From Fluctibacter halophilus (GTDB taxonomy: Bacteria > Pseudomonadota > Gammaproteobacteria > Enterobacterales > Alteromonadaceae): a stretch of DNA of 64,000 bases. The stretch lies in NCBI RefSeq assembly GCF_020687825.1, contig NZ_JAJEWP010000001.1:62001-126000 (forward strand), in the 5' to 3' direction. The notes under the pieces are model-generated. The model saw only the letters and a program-made list of their open reading frames with translations, made no database searches and was not told the DNA's origin. Below are positions 8,075-19,731 of this stretch, piece by piece (position 1 is the first letter of the stretch; every line of letters begins with the position of its first letter). A program made the translations under genes and the position numbers.

Positions 8075-8864
8075 CCGACTGACATTACGTTCGCTATTGC
8101 TACCGGTGCTGCTGAGCCTGGTATTTTCCAACGTTCAGGCCCAGACCGCTGAAGAAAAAGGGCTTGCCATCGCCAAGGAGCGCAAAGCCCGCGACCGTGG
8201 ATGGGGCGATACCCAAGCTGACATGAGCATGATCCTGCGCACGGCCCACGGCCAGGAAACCGAGCGCAAGATGCGGGTCAAATCCCTCGAAGTGATGGAA
8301 GACGGTGACAAGGGCCTGACCATTTTTGATCAGCCAAGAGATGTCAAAGGCACCGCGTTTCTGAATTTTTCCCATCCCCTTGAGCCGGATGATCAGTGGA
8401 TGTACCTGCCTGCTTTAAAGCGGGTGAAGCGTATTGCATCACGTAACAAATCCGGCCCTTTCATGGGCAGTGAGTTTGCGTTTGAGGACATGAGCTCGTT
8501 TGAAGTGGAAAAATACCGCTATCGGTACCTGCGCGACGAAACCCTCGACGGCCAGACCATGTTTGTGGTCGAGCATGTACCGGTCGATAAATACTCAGGT
8601 TACAGCAAGATGGTGGCCTGGGTGGATCAGGCCCATTATCGCCCGTTCAAAATCGAGTACTATGACCGTAAAGGCGATTTGCTCAAGGTGCTGACCATGT
8701 ATGACTACCGTCAGTACCTGGACAAATATTGGCGCCCGCAGCGCGCCGAGATGTACAATGAGCAGACGGGAAAAAGCACCGAGATGATCACCCACAACAT
8801 GACCTTCAGAACCGGTCTGAGTGACAGTGATTTTGATAAAAACAGCCTCAAACGGGCACGCTAA
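8064..8864 (+). CDS. LolA-like outer-membrane lipoprotein-sorting family protein
   Basis: A 266-residue exported protein with a signal peptide ending near VQA (about 27). The body matches the LolA-like family (PF17131 type) commonly placed beside MMPL-type RND exporters, with characteristic segments KSLEVMEDGDKGLTIFDQP, GTAFLNFSHPLEPDDQWMYLP and RVKRIASRNKSGPFMGSEF. The fold is a hydrophobic half-barrel able to carry acyl chains across the periplasm. The ATG lies within the end of the RND gene, implying translational coupling, and the OMP gene follows after 9 nt. It is not LolA itself. The role as periplasmic carrier for the exporter is inference from context. Confidence 0.85.
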   Translation: MKPNRLTLRSLLLPVLLSLVFSNVQAQTAEEKGLAIAKERKARDRGWGDTQADMSMILRTAHGQETERKMRVKSLEVMEDGDKGLTIFDQPRDVKGTAFLNFSHPLEPDDQWMYLPALKRVKRIASRNKSGPFMGSEFAFEDMSSFEVEKYRYRYLRDETLDGQTMFVVEHVPVDKYSGYSKMVAWVDQAHYRPFKIEYYDRKGDLLKVLTMYDYRQYLDKYWRPQRAEMYNEQTGKSTEMITHNMTFRTGLSDSDFDKNSLKRAR

Positions 8865-8873
8865 GAGAACGAA

Positions 8874-10061
8874 TTGCTGGTGAAATATTACGTATTGGGA
8901 CTGGGCCTGCTGGCGAGCCAGGCAGGCGCCACGATGGAAGTGACCGGCAGTGCCGGATTGGAACAGCGCTACTTTCTGCAGGATGCCCTGTATGACGGGC
9001 AGGAACGTGGGCAGCTGTCCATGTTTGTCGCCCCGGAATTGTACACCGAGTTTAACGAAGGGTACGACAGCCTGCTGTTTAAAGGGTATGCAAGAATAGA
9101 TCAGCGTGATAGTGAGCGCTCACATGTGGATATTCGTGAGTTGCTGTGGCTGCACGTGGGCGACGACTGGGAATTGCGTACCGGGATCAGCAAAGTGTTC
9201 TGGGGTCAAACCGAGTCTTTGCACCTGGTGGATGTGATCAACCAGACCGATGCGGTCGAAGCGGTGGATTTGGAAGACAAGCTGGGTCAACCGATGGTCA
9301 ACCTGTCGTTGATCCGTGACTGGGGCACCACGTCGTTTTTTGTCCTGCCGTATTTCCGCGAGCGCACCTTTGCCGGCATGGATGGCCGTTTGCGTCCGGC
9401 GCTGACGGTGGATACCGATAATCCGCTGTACGAGTCCAGTGACGAAGAGAAGCACGTTGACTGGGCGGTACGCTGGCAGCACACCCTGGGTGACTGGGAC
9501 GTGGGCCTGTCGTACTTCGATGGCACCGCCCGGGAACCCGAACTGGTATTGCAGGACAACGACGGCCAACCGGTATTGCGGCCTTACTATGGCCAGATGC
9601 AGCAGACCGGGCTGGACGTATTGGCAGTGATGGGGTCCTGGTTGCTCAAGTTCGAGGGGATCCACCGTAACACCCGTGACGGCGACTATATGGCTGCGGT
9701 GGGCGGTTTTGAATACACCCAGGTGGGGGTGTTTGATTCGGTGTATGACCTGGGCTTCCTGATGGAGTACCAGTACGACGAGCGTGATGAGTTGGCCCCG
9801 GTGCCCTCGCAGAACGATCTGATGGTCGGTACCCGGATTGCGTTTAACGACATTGATGGCACCACGGTGCTGATTGGCTATGTGCAGGACCTTGATCACA
9901 GCGACAGCTACACCGGCTTTGTCGAAGCGTCGAGCCGCATCAGCGACAACGTCAAATGGCGTCTGGATGCGTGGTTGTTTTCCGGCGATACCGCCACCGA
10001 CCCGCTGTACGGCATCCGTCGCGATGACTTCGTGCAGCTGAGTCTGGAATACTTCTTCTGA
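8874..10061 (+). CDS. Outer-membrane beta-barrel protein of the RND/LolA-like cluster
   Basis: A 395-residue protein with a short signal peptide (through about AGA, 14-20) and alternating aromatic/hydrophobic strands ending in a C-terminal phenylalanine (SLEYFF), the usual signal for BAM-dependent insertion. Conserved-looking features include RELLWLHVGDDWELRTGISKVFWG and SYFDGTARE. It resembles alginate-export/DUF1302-like barrels found next to RND plus LolA-like pairs. The start is TTG at 8874 with AAGAGA 5 nt upstream, or a GTG at 8880. It probably provides the outer-membrane end of the transport route encoded by the two genes before it; no porin specificity can be assigned. Confidence 0.75.
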   Translation: MLVKYYVLGLGLLASQAGATMEVTGSAGLEQRYFLQDALYDGQERGQLSMFVAPELYTEFNEGYDSLLFKGYARIDQRDSERSHVDIRELLWLHVGDDWELRTGISKVFWGQTESLHLVDVINQTDAVEAVDLEDKLGQPMVNLSLIRDWGTTSFFVLPYFRERTFAGMDGRLRPALTVDTDNPLYESSDEEKHVDWAVRWQHTLGDWDVGLSYFDGTAREPELVLQDNDGQPVLRPYYGQMQQTGLDVLAVMGSWLLKFEGIHRNTRDGDYMAAVGGFEYTQVGVFDSVYDLGFLMEYQYDERDELAPVPSQNDLMVGTRIAFNDIDGTTVLIGYVQDLDHSDSYTGFVEASSRISDNVKWRLDAWLFSGDTATDPLYGIRRDDFVQLSLEYFF

Positions 10062-10069
10062 TCGAAACC

Positions 10070-10110
10070 ACCGGACATGGCCGTTGCGGCGATGTCCGGT
10101 GCCGTTTTCG
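10070..10110 (+). terminator. Probable terminator of the RND/LolA-like/OMP operon
   Basis: A 9-bp perfect stem ACCGGACAT / ATGTCCGGT (10070-10078 with 10092-10100) starts 9 nt after the OMP stop codon and is followed by a short T-rich stretch (GTTTTCGTT). It sits between convergent operons. Confidence 0.6.
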
Positions 10111-10976
10111 TTAAGGTGCGTCTGTCAGGCCCAGATGATGGGCATGGAAGCGCAGATGATCATCAATCTTACTGGCAATGAAAAAGTAGCTGTGATCATA
10201 GTCCGGGTGATAGTGAAATTCGGCCGGGTAATCCAGTTCCACCGACACTGCTTCCAGCGGACGGGTCAGCTGCTGACTGTCGAGGAAGTCATCGGCCATG
10301 CCCTGATCAACACGGATCGGCAGGGATAAAAACGCCCCTTGCTGGCGAAGCAGATGACAGGCATCGTAATCCTGCCAGGCGGTTTTATCATCGCCGAGAT
10401 AAGCACCCAGCGCTTTCTGGCCCCACGGGCATTCCATCGGATTCACAATCGGCGCAAAGGCAGACACGGAACTGAACCGCGACGCATTCGACAGGGCAAT
10501 CACCAGCGCACCATGGCCGCCCATCGAATGGCCGGCAATGGCGGCTTTGGAAGACACATTGAAGTTCGCCTGCAGCAAGGTCGGCAATTCGTTGACGATG
10601 TAATCGTACATGCGATAGTGCTGTGCCCACGGGGCTTGGGTGGCGTTGACGTAAAAGCCCGCGCCAAGGCCCAGATCATAGGCACCGTCCGGCGCATCGG
10701 GGACCCCGTCGCCTCGGGGGCTGGTGTCTGGCGCGACGATGATCATGCCAAGCTCGGCAGCCAATCGCTGTGCTCCTGCCTTGATGACAAAGTTCTCATC
10801 GGTGCAGGTCAGCCCGCTCAACCAGTACAACACCGGCAACGCCGAACTGCCCTCAGCCTGAGGGGGAAAGTACACGCTGAAATGCATGTCACAGCCGAGC
10901 ACACTGGACGGGTGGTGGTAACGCTTCTGCCAACCGCCAAAGCAGCGGTTGGCACCGACCTGTTCCAGCGCCGCCA

Positions 10977-10977
<1 letters not shown>
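10111..10977 (-). CDS. fghA: S-formylglutathione hydrolase
   Basis: A 288-residue esterase D-family enzyme that hydrolyses S-formylglutathione to formate and glutathione, the last step of glutathione-dependent formaldehyde detoxification. Landmarks are LYWLSGLTCTDENF, the PDTSPRGDGVPD loop, GAGFYVNATQAPW and the nucleophile elbow GHSMGG with Ser151; Asp and His of the triad lie in the last third (YHPDYDHSYFF). Length and motifs match the family closely. Its ATG shares one base with the stop of adhC (TGATG), so the two enzymes of the pathway are translationally coupled. Confidence 0.95.
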
Positions 10978-12095
<1,118 letters not shown>

Positions 12096-12104
12096 TCAGG
12101 GCTC

Positions 12105-12518
12105 CTATGGTTGTTCGGGAGGACGCGCGTTGCAGCGTCCGCGTAATTCGATTGAGCGCTCAAACCAGCGTGTAGTGGTTATTTCGTAGCCATGCGGGCA
12201 GGCGTCCTGGTCACGCAGGGCATCGCGCAGCTGCGACACTGTATACTCTTCAAGTTGCAGTTTAGTTTGATTATCGATGGAATGCCGAAGGGACAGGTTT
12301 GTTTGCAGTGCATCCCAGCGGTACCAAGGCACGTTACCCTGGCGGGCGGCAAAATCCTGCAAGGGAATAAACCAGCGCAGGGTGAAGATAAACGCCGGTG
12401 TGTCGGGGCTGTCGTGCAGCATGATCAAATCATCCTGGGTTTCCAGGCTGCGTTTGGAAGAGCTTGAGCAGGCACTGAGCAGCATAACGAGGCAGCCAAG
12501 CAGTCTCACTGTCACCAT
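12105..12518 (-). CDS. Small lipoprotein of unknown function
   Basis: A 137-residue protein with a type II signal peptide: hydrophobic start and lipobox LSAC with the lipidated cysteine at residue 17, followed by a serine-rich spacer. The mature part has no motif I recognise; it contains aromatic-rich strands (FIFTLRWFIPLQDF) and two later cysteines. GGGAG stands a few bases before the ATG. It is the first gene of the apparent lipoprotein-adhC-fghA transcript, with 9 nt to adhC. Whether it belongs functionally to formaldehyde metabolism is unknown. Confidence 0.65.
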   Translation of the reverse strand: MVTVRLLGCLVMLLSACSSSSKRSLETQDDLIMLHDSPDTPAFIFTLRWFIPLQDFAARQGNVPWYRWDALQTNLSLRHSIDNQTKLQLEEYTVSQLRDALRDQDACPHGYEITTTRWFERSIELRGRCNARPPEQP

Positions 12519-12672
12519 TTTCTCCCTTCAGGTTGCACCTGGTAGCTAGCATACGCAACTTCGTTTTGGTTGCATAGCCTATTGATAGACAACATAAATT
12601 TTTAAAAAATTACTGCAATCAGCAGCACTTCAACGTATATTTTCCTGCACAGTATAAGCACGGAGAATGCGA

Positions 12673-13266
12673 GTGAAAACGTCCCTTTTAGCCTTGGCCA
12701 CAGTGCTGTCAGTCAGCAGCCTGTCGGTATCCGCCACGGAACGCATGTACGGCTTATTTGCGCCGGGATACGCACAGACATCGATGCTCGACACAGATGC
12801 CGATGATGCGGGTTATACCTTTGCTCTGGGCTATGAGTTTGCGCCACAGTGGTATGTGGAAATGGGCTATCAGTCGCTGAGCGACAGTGACCCGTCCGGC
12901 GATCCGGCCAGTGATGATTTCTCGCCCGGCTTGCAAGCCCAGGGTTTGTACTTGTCGGTGCTGGGCAAAGCCGGAAGCCAAAGCGGCGAGCTGTTTTATC
13001 GTCTGGGACTGATGAATGTTGACGCCAAAGGCCAGTCGCTAGCGATTGACGGTGTGTGTGAAGTCGGTCAGCCCATTGAACCACCTCAGGATGCCGGTGT
13101 GCGCGCCTGTACGTTCGATGAAGGCTTGATCGCTGGTGTCATCGGGCTTGGGTTCGATTATTACCTGGGCCCCCGAACCATGCTCAGGGGCGAAGTACAG
13201 CGGGTGCAGGGGGAGCATGACTTTTCCAGCAATGTTGCAACGATTGGATTACGCTACAATTTCTGA
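12673..13266 (+). CDS. Small outer-membrane beta-barrel protein
   Basis: A 197-residue exported protein: signal peptide MKTSLLALATVLSVSS..., cleavage near VSA (about 19-21), then an OmpA-like/OMP_b-brl type barrel with alternating strands (YTFALGYEFAPQWYVEMGYQ, LRGEVQRVQGEHDF) and the terminal LRYNF insertion signal. An ATG at 12667 is only 1 nt from the SD GGAG (12662-12665), while the GTG at 12673 is 7 nt from it, so the GTG is chosen. Two cysteines (CEVG, ACTF) may form a loop disulphide. No specific function can be given. Confidence 0.7.
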   Translation: MKTSLLALATVLSVSSLSVSATERMYGLFAPGYAQTSMLDTDADDAGYTFALGYEFAPQWYVEMGYQSLSDSDPSGDPASDDFSPGLQAQGLYLSVLGKAGSQSGELFYRLGLMNVDAKGQSLAIDGVCEVGQPIEPPQDAGVRACTFDEGLIAGVIGLGFDYYLGPRTMLRGEVQRVQGEHDFSSNVATIGLRYNF

Positions 13267-13302
13267 ACCACTGTCAGTGGCTGAATGGCCAAAGGAGGTT
13301 GT

Positions 13303-13560
13303 ATGCAGAACGAACTCGATAGTCGCTTCATTCTCGGTGTGTTTGAGAAAATTCGCCAACACGGCGAGGCCCAGGACAATGGTTACTTTCTGGATGGTGT
13401 GAAAGCCTACACTGATATGGATGGGTATACCGTTTTTCTGGAAGATGCCAAAGTCAGTTTACGGTTCGGTTTTCATAACCAATACCATTATGACTACCAG
13501 CACGCTGACCATCTTGAACAGTTTGAGAAAAAACTGCACGCCATCGATAAGCAGTATTAA
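13303..13560 (+). CDS. Small DUF3081-like protein
   Basis: An 85-residue soluble protein without signal or membrane segment, preceded by a near-perfect SD (AAAGGAGG, 4 nt before the ATG at 13303). The pattern, an N-terminal helix (FILGVFEKIRQHGE), a short DMDGYTVFLEDAKVSL hairpin, then FHNQYHYDY and a C-terminal helix, resembles the DUF3081 family of marine gammaproteobacteria; this is from memory of the family and not certain. Role unknown. Its stop codon overlaps by 4 nt the stop of the convergent pseudopilin gene (shared TTAA). Confidence 0.65.
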   Translation: MQNELDSRFILGVFEKIRQHGEAQDNGYFLDGVKAYTDMDGYTVFLEDAKVSLRFGFHNQYHYDYQHADHLEQFEKKLHAIDKQY

Positions 13561-14117
13561 GTACAGGTCAGAGCGGTTCCACCGAGGTCTTCATACACCC
13601 CGTCGTTGTTGCTGTCCTGACTGCTTCTGACCCTACCTTGCAGGGTCAGGAACAGAGCTCGGGCATAAGATGCCTCAAGACTGTCATGGCAAAACAGAAC
13701 GGTGCCGGCTGCCACAGCGGAGCCGTTCGGTAAGAAGCGCAGTAATGCGCCAGGACCGGTGACAACATTCTGGTCGGAAACACGGCCGGTGGCAGCGAGG
13801 ATTTCTTCGTTGTCATCCCTGACGCCGTCGGCATCGAGGTCGGCAAATACCATCTTTGGCTGATTCCAGTCGGTGACACACTGCTGGAAATCCTGTGACG
13901 GGCAGAATACGGTCTGGACCTGTTCATCAATGGCATGGTTGCGGGCAAACTGCATCACCGCACTGGTTTCATTCACTTCCGCCACAATCCGATTCTGGGT
14001 GATGATGGTCTGCGCACTGGGGATCACGAAAATGGCCACGATGGCGACTATCGCCAGCGCGATCATCATTTCCAGTAATGTCATGCCACGTTGAGTGGAT
14101 TTGCAATAGCTCGTCAA
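13557..14117 (-). CDS. Type IV pilus/T2SS minor pseudopilin (FimT/GspH-like)
   Basis: A prepilin-like protein with the processing site RG|MTLLE, Glu5 of the mature chain, and the hydrophobic N-terminal helix (MMIALAIVAIVAIFVIP). The globular part has the GspH/FimT layout with paired cysteines (FCPS..QQC, FCHD, LTC). A TTG at 14117 with GGAG 8 nt upstream gives an 11-residue leader and 186 residues in all; the frame is open to 14192 but such a long leader would be unusual. It would be cleaved by PilD and join a pilus or pseudopilus tip. No other pilin or secretion gene is beside it, so it appears to be an orphan. Confidence 0.75.
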   Translation of the reverse strand: MTSYCKSTQRGMTLLEMMIALAIVAIVAIFVIPSAQTIITQNRIVAEVNETSAVMQFARNHAIDEQVQTVFCPSQDFQQCVTDWNQPKMVFADLDADGVRDDNEEILAATGRVSDQNVVTGPGALLRFLPNGSAVAAGTVLFCHDSLEASYARALFLTLQGRVRSSQDSNNDGVYEDLGGTALTCT

Positions 14118-14337
14118 GGGCCGGTCTCCGGGTGACGCTGCGATTCGCAGTGATGCAACGACTACCTTTGATACTGATACAGGGTTAAGCATACGCTGTT
14201 TTTGTCACTTTTGGGTATCTCTGACGGCGCTTGGTTTGCCGATACGATACCTGAATGCGCTTGGCTAAAGAAAAAGCGGCATTGTGACGGAATTTTTTTT
14301 ATCATACGGGACACTATCCAAACATAAGCGAGGGAGC

Positions 14338-15521
<1,184 letters not shown>

Positions 15522-15532
15522 ACAACAAAGGA

Positions 15533-15567
15533 CGCGAACACCGGTGAGGCGTTCGCGCTCCGTTTTA
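15533..15567 (+). terminator. Probable terminator of nadE-glnB
   Basis: CGCGAAC (15533-15539) pairs with GTTCGCG (15551-15557), with CACCGGTG able to pair within the loop, followed by CTCCGTTTTA. It lies between the convergent glnB and slyD genes. Confidence 0.5.
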
Positions 15568-15572
15568 TGGGG

Positions 15573-16058
15573 TTAGTGGGCGTGCCCGCAACCCTGGGGA
15601 CCATGGGGGTGACCGTGGGCAATTTCTTCTTCGGTGGCATCGCGCACATCGAGAATTTCTACCTCAAAGTGCAACGCAACGCCCGCCAGTGGGTGATTGC
15701 CATCAATCACCACTTCGTCATCGGTTTCATCGATCACCATGACTGACTGTTCACCTTCGTCGGTGGTCGCTCTGAAGGTCATACCGACTTCAACCTCCAT
15801 GCCTTCAAACATGCTTTTCGGCACCATTTGCACCAGTTCATCATAGCGCAGGCCATAGGCGTCCTCTGGCTCAACATCCAGTTCAAACTTATCGCCGGTT
15901 TGTTTGCCGTTGAGGGCATCTTCCAGGCCTTTGATCAGATAGCGGCTGCCTTGCAGGTGAACCATCGGGTCGCCGTCCCGAGAGGTGTCAATCTGGGTGC
16001 CATCGGTGGTGCTGACGGTAAAGTGGAGGGTGACGACAGTGTTGTCGGTTATGGTCAT
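15573..16058 (-). CDS. slyD: FKBP-type peptidyl-prolyl isomerase, SlyD-like
   Basis: A 161-residue SlyD-family protein: split FKBP domain (MTITDNTVVTLHFTV..., HLQGSRYLIKGLEDALNGK, PEDAYGLRYDELVQ) with the insert-in-flap chaperone domain in the middle, and a short histidine/cysteine-containing tail (GHPHGPQGCGHAH) that can bind nickel or zinc. It isomerises prolyl bonds and acts as a chaperone/metallochaperone in the cytoplasm. The tail is shorter than in E. coli SlyD. The frame is open much further upstream (to 16511), but that extension lies antisense-shifted inside ygfZ and resembles no FKBP; the ATG at 16058 follows AGGA. Confidence 0.88.
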   Translation of the reverse strand: MTITDNTVVTLHFTVSTTDGTQIDTSRDGDPMVHLQGSRYLIKGLEDALNGKQTGDKFELDVEPEDAYGLRYDELVQMVPKSMFEGMEVEVGMTFRATTDEGEQSVMVIDETDDEVVIDGNHPLAGVALHFEVEILDVRDATEEEIAHGHPHGPQGCGHAH

Positions 16059-16125
16059 TGTAAATCCTGTTGCTGGTTTGCGAAATAAAGCGGATGAGCC
16101 TGCTGGCTCATCCATCAAGTGTGAC

Positions 16126-17070
16126 TCATTCGAGCGAATAGGGCAAAGGCTGAACCGTGAAAACCGCTTCAGGCTGTTCTTTGCTGCGTAACAGTGCCCC
16201 TTGCTCAAGATCGTTGGGCAGTACCGCCAGGCACCAGGTTTGTTGGCCCAGCGTTGCGACCCGCAGTGCAGTACCGGCCCGGCGCCAGTTATCACCGGCT
16301 TGCATTTCAAGATTGTCACCCGGGGCGAGGTCGCTGGCCTGTTCACCACAAAGAACAAACGCTGCGCGCTTGTTCTTGCCGAGGTACTTGGTTCGAGCGA
16401 CCACTTCCTGGCCCATATAACAGCCTTTGTCAAAATCGATGCCGTCAATGGCTTGCACGTTGAGCATCTGCGGCACAAAGGCATTGCTGGTGGCCTGTTG
16501 GATGTTGGCAATGCCGGATTGAATGTCCATCATTTCCCACACCGCGCGCAGTTGTGGCTGTGGCACCGCGAATCCGGAGTGTCCGGCCGGCAGCAGGACC
16601 AACGCCCGTTGCTGTGGGGATTGCAGGGTCACGGCAATGCCGTTGTCCTGGCGGCAAACACCCAGATGCTGTTCCGACAGTGTACCGAATTGCTCGGCGG
16701 CAGCGTGTAAAGGCCCTTCGCCAAACAGCCCCAGCACTTGCCATTGATCACTGGCATCTTCAATCTCTACCTGACTGAAAACGCCGTACTTTTTCAGTTC
16801 AGCCAGCGACCCGTCAAGGCCGCTGCGCGGCGTCATCAGCAGGAACCCCTCGCCGTGTGTCAGACACAGGAATACCGCCCAGCTCTTGCCTTTGAAATCA
16901 CAATGGGCGCCGAAACGGGCGCTGTTAAGGTCGAGGCGGTTGACGTCAATGGTGAGCTGACCCTGAAGGTATTTGCTGGCATCAGGGCCTGTTACTGCGA
17001 TGATGCCGATGTCCTGCAAGGGAACGGTGCCGTCTTGTGGGCATTGTGCTGCGCTGGCGGGGAGTTCCAT
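16126..17070 (-). CDS. ygfZ: Folate-binding protein YgfZ (Fe-S/tRNA modification factor)
   Basis: A 314-residue member of the YgfZ/GcvT-like family. The diagnostic KGCYMGQEVVAR motif with its reactive cysteine is present about two thirds along, together with DFKGKSWAVF and the N-terminal AVTGPDASKYLQGQLT segment. YgfZ binds tetrahydrofolate and helps maintain certain Fe-S enzymes such as MiaB. It diverges from sdhE-ygfX across a 151-nt gap, the arrangement usual in gammaproteobacteria, which further supports the call. Confidence 0.92.
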   Translation of the reverse strand: MELPASAAQCPQDGTVPLQDIGIIAVTGPDASKYLQGQLTIDVNRLDLNSARFGAHCDFKGKSWAVFLCLTHGEGFLLMTPRSGLDGSLAELKKYGVFSQVEIEDASDQWQVLGLFGEGPLHAAAEQFGTLSEQHLGVCRQDNGIAVTLQSPQQRALVLLPAGHSGFAVPQPQLRAVWEMMDIQSGIANIQQATSNAFVPQMLNVQAIDGIDFDKGCYMGQEVVARTKYLGKNKRAAFVLCGEQASDLAPGDNLEMQAGDNWRRAGTALRVATLGQQTWCLAVLPNDLEQGALLRSKEQPEAVFTVQPLPYSLE

Positions 17071-17221
17071 AAACTGTCCTTTTGATCGGTTTGCTCAAGG
17101 ATATGGGGGCAAGGCCAGTAGAAACAAGTCTTCAGACAATGATACTATTGCCCGCGGTGATATGGTGTCATCGATGTCCCTGCAGTGTGTGTAACGGGGG
17201 CGTAAAACACAGAGGTAATGC

Positions 17222-17485
17222 ATGTTTACAAAACAACGCCTGGCGCGACTGAAGTGGGCCTGCCGACGGGGAATGCTGGAGCTGGACGTCCTGTTTATGC
17301 CGTTCGTGGAAGAGGCATTTGACCAACTGGATGAGCCACAAAAAGAGCTGTTTGAGCGCCTGTTGACCTGTGATGATCCGGATTTGTTTGCCTGGTTTAT
17401 GGGTCATCAGCAATGCGACGATCCTGAGCTGGCGTCGATGGTGGCGCTGATCCGTGACCGTGTCAAAGTATATCCTGAGGATTGA
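17222..17485 (+). CDS. sdhE: FAD assembly factor SdhE
   Basis: An 87-residue protein of the SdhE/YgfY family, which promotes covalent FAD attachment to succinate dehydrogenase (and fumarate reductase). The conserved RRGMLELDVLFMPF (RGMxExD) motif is at about residues 16-29, and FERLLTCDDPDLFAWFMGH follows. AGAGGTAATGC precedes the ATG. It overlaps the ygfX start by 32 nt. Confidence 0.93.
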   Translation: MFTKQRLARLKWACRRGMLELDVLFMPFVEEAFDQLDEPQKELFERLLTCDDPDLFAWFMGHQQCDDPELASMVALIRDRVKVYPED

Positions 17486-17882
17486 ACCCACCTCATCTCC
17501 CTATGCCCTGGCCGGAGTGTTCAGCGTCCTGGCCACCCTTTCGCCGTTGACCTGGCAGCCCGGATGGCAGCACTACAGTGCGCCCGCCATGCTGGTGATT
17601 GGGTTGATCAGCGGGCTTTGGACCGTGTTTTTTTATTCACCGCAACGACATCGTCGTCACATCACGCTGGGTGAAAATGGCGATTGGCTGGAAGGGGTCC
17701 CGCACCAGCAGGTATGGCACATCGGTTGTGCCAGCCTGCGACTGAAAGGGTGTGTCTGGTTGCACTTGCGCCGGGGCCAGCAACGCCGCTGGTGTTTTAT
17801 CCGTCAAACGCAATGCAGTGATACCGATTGGCGCCGTTTGTCCAGAGTGATATTGCACCGCCAGTGGCAATCCAGGGACTAA
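17454..17882 (+). CDS. ygfX: YgfX family membrane protein
   Basis: A 142-residue protein whose first half holds two hydrophobic segments (about 18-32 and 44-60) and whose second half is basic and tryptophan-rich, ending in LILHR-like sequence, the layout of YgfX (CptA). The family was described in E. coli as an inner-membrane protein that affects cytoskeletal proteins, forming an atypical toxin-antitoxin pair with SdhE; that role is disputed. The GTG at 17454 (or 17460) lies inside the 3' end of sdhE, so translation is probably coupled. Its 3' end overlaps nadB by 4 nt on the opposite strand. Confidence 0.75.
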   Translation: MTVSKYILRIEPTSSPYALAGVFSVLATLSPLTWQPGWQHYSAPAMLVIGLISGLWTVFFYSPQRHRRHITLGENGDWLEGVPHQQVWHIGCASLRLKGCVWLHLRRGQQRRWCFIRQTQCSDTDWRRLSRVILHRQWQSRD

Positions 17883-19486
17883 CGGGACGGGGTATTTTTA
17901 CCCGGCAAAACGGAAGGGGTGGCAGTGTCCAGTGTGTCCGGATAGTCCAGATTGTAGTGCAGGCCACGGCTTTCTTTTCGTTGCATCGCGCAGCGCACGA
18001 TCAACTCCGCCACCGTGACCAGATTACGCAGTTCCAGCAGGTTATTACTGACCCGGAAGTTGGCATAGTATTCGTGGATTTCCTGTTGCAACAGGTCTAT
18101 TCGCCGCATGGCCCTTTCCAGGCGCTTGTTGGTGCGCACGATGCCGACATAGTCCCACATAAACAGGCGCAGCTCGTGCCAGTTATGCTGAATGATGACT
18201 TCCTCATCCGAGTTGATAACCTGGCTTTCATCCCAGGCCGGGATGGCTTCATCCAACAGCGCGTCCTCTCGCCGGCCAAGGATGTGCTCGGCCGCGGCGT
18301 GGGCAAACACCACGCATTCCAACAGCGAATTACTGGCCATACGGTTGGCGCCGTGCAAGCCGGTATAGGCAACCTCGCCAACGGCGTACAGATTGTCCAA
18401 ATCGGTGCGGGCATCAAAATCGGTGACCACGCCGCCGCAGGAATAGTGTGCGGCCGGCACCACCGGGATGGGTTGGCGGGTGATATCGATACCTAACGAA
18501 CGGCACTTGCGGTAAATATTGGGGAAATGCTTCACGATGAAGTCAGCCGGTTTGTGACTGATGTCGAGGTACATACAGTCCGCCCCCAGGCGTTTCATTT
18601 CAAAGTCGATGGCGCGGGCGACAATATCCCGGGGCGCCAGATCGCCACGCTCGTCAAACTTGTGCATGAAGCGTGTTCCGTCGGCATGGCACAGGAATGC
18701 ACCTTCACCGCGCAACGCCTCGGTGATGAGGAAGTTGCGGGCTTCCGGGTGGAACAGGCAGGTGGGATGGAATTGATTGAATTCCATATTGGCCACCGAG
18801 CAACCTGCCCGCCACGCCATGGCAATGCCGTCACCACTGGAGACATCCGGATTCGACGTGTATTGATACACCTTGCTGGCACCACCACTGGCCAGCGCAG
18901 TAAAGCGACTGCGAATGACTTCTACGTGTTCTTTATTGCGGTTCCAGACGTAAGCGCCGAGACATTGGTTGGGTTGATGCTTGGCTTTGATCAGGTCAAT
19001 GGCGTTATAACGTTCAAACAAATGGATGTTCGGGTGTTGTCGCACCGCTTCACACAAGGTGGTTTGCACCGCAGCGCCGGTGGCATCCGCAGCGTGCAGA
19101 ATACGACGATGGCTGTGGCCACCTTCGCGGGTCAGGTGATAGCGGCTGTTGCCCTGCTCATCCTGTTCTTTGTCAAACGGTACCCCGAAGTTGATCAACC
19201 ACTGCATGCATTCTTTGGCTTTGGCTGCCGTATAGGCTACGGTTTGCGGATCGCACAGACCCGCCCCAGCGGCCAGGGTGTCCTGCACATGGGCTTCAAT
19301 CGAGTCATCTTCATCGAACACCGCCGCAATACCGCCCTGGGCATAACGGGTTGAGCCTTCGGACACATCACTTTTGCTCAGCACAATGACCTGATAGTGA
19401 TCGGCCAGCTTTAGTGCGAGGCTTAATCCGGCAGCACCACTGCCTATCACCAGGACATCACAACGGTGTTCAACGTGTGCACTCAT
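17879..19486 (-). CDS. nadB: L-aspartate oxidase
   Basis: A 535-residue flavoprotein that oxidises L-aspartate to iminoaspartate, the first step of de novo NAD synthesis. The FAD-binding [11 protein letters not shown] (about 15-25), [30 protein letters not shown] and the H-P-T-C-L-F-H segment typical of the succinate dehydrogenase/fumarate reductase family are all visible, as is the [13 protein letters not shown] active-site region. Length matches E. coli NadB (540). It diverges from rpoE, the common gammaproteobacterial arrangement. Confidence 0.96.
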   Translation of the reverse strand: MSAHVEHRCDVLVIGSGAAGLSLALKLADHYQVIVLSKSDVSEGSTRYAQGGIAAVFDEDDSIEAHVQDTLAAGAGLCDPQTVAYTAAKAKECMQWLINFGVPFDKEQDEQGNSRYHLTREGGHSHRRILHAADATGAAVQTTLCEAVRQHPNIHLFERYNAIDLIKAKHQPNQCLGAYVWNRNKEHVEVIRSRFTALASGGASKVYQYTSNPDVSSGDGIAMAWRAGCSVANMEFNQFHPTCLFHPEARNFLITEALRGEGAFLCHADGTRFMHKFDERGDLAPRDIVARAIDFEMKRLGADCMYLDISHKPADFIVKHFPNIYRKCRSLGIDITRQPIPVVPAAHYSCGGVVTDFDARTDLDNLYAVGEVAYTGLHGANRMASNSLLECVVFAHAAAEHILGRREDALLDEAIPAWDESQVINSDEEVIIQHNWHELRLFMWDYVGIVRTNKRLERAMRRIDLLQQEIHEYYANFRVSNNLLELRNLVTVAELIVRCAMQRKESRGLHYNLDYPDTLDTATPSVLPGKNTPSR

Positions 19487-19731
19487 AGGGAACGTTCATT
19501 AACTCACAAGCGGGGATGGGCGCCATACTAAACCCTGAAGCAGTGAAAACACAATAAATCGCCGCAACAGGGTGGAAAAAAACGTCATTAGCACTATTTT
19601 TAGCGCCAATGGTGCGTATTCATCGATTAAAAACCACCGCGAAGCCAGGGGTTGTGGTGACGTACAACCGCCCACACATCAGGATTTATCGCCGTTGGAA
19701 GATTATTTTCAATAAAAATTGGCGTATCATC

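Noticed and set aside
16059..16511. N-terminal extension of the SlyD-like frame
   Set aside because: The extra 151 residues lie within ygfZ in another frame and are unlike any FKBP; an ATG with AGGA exists at 16058.
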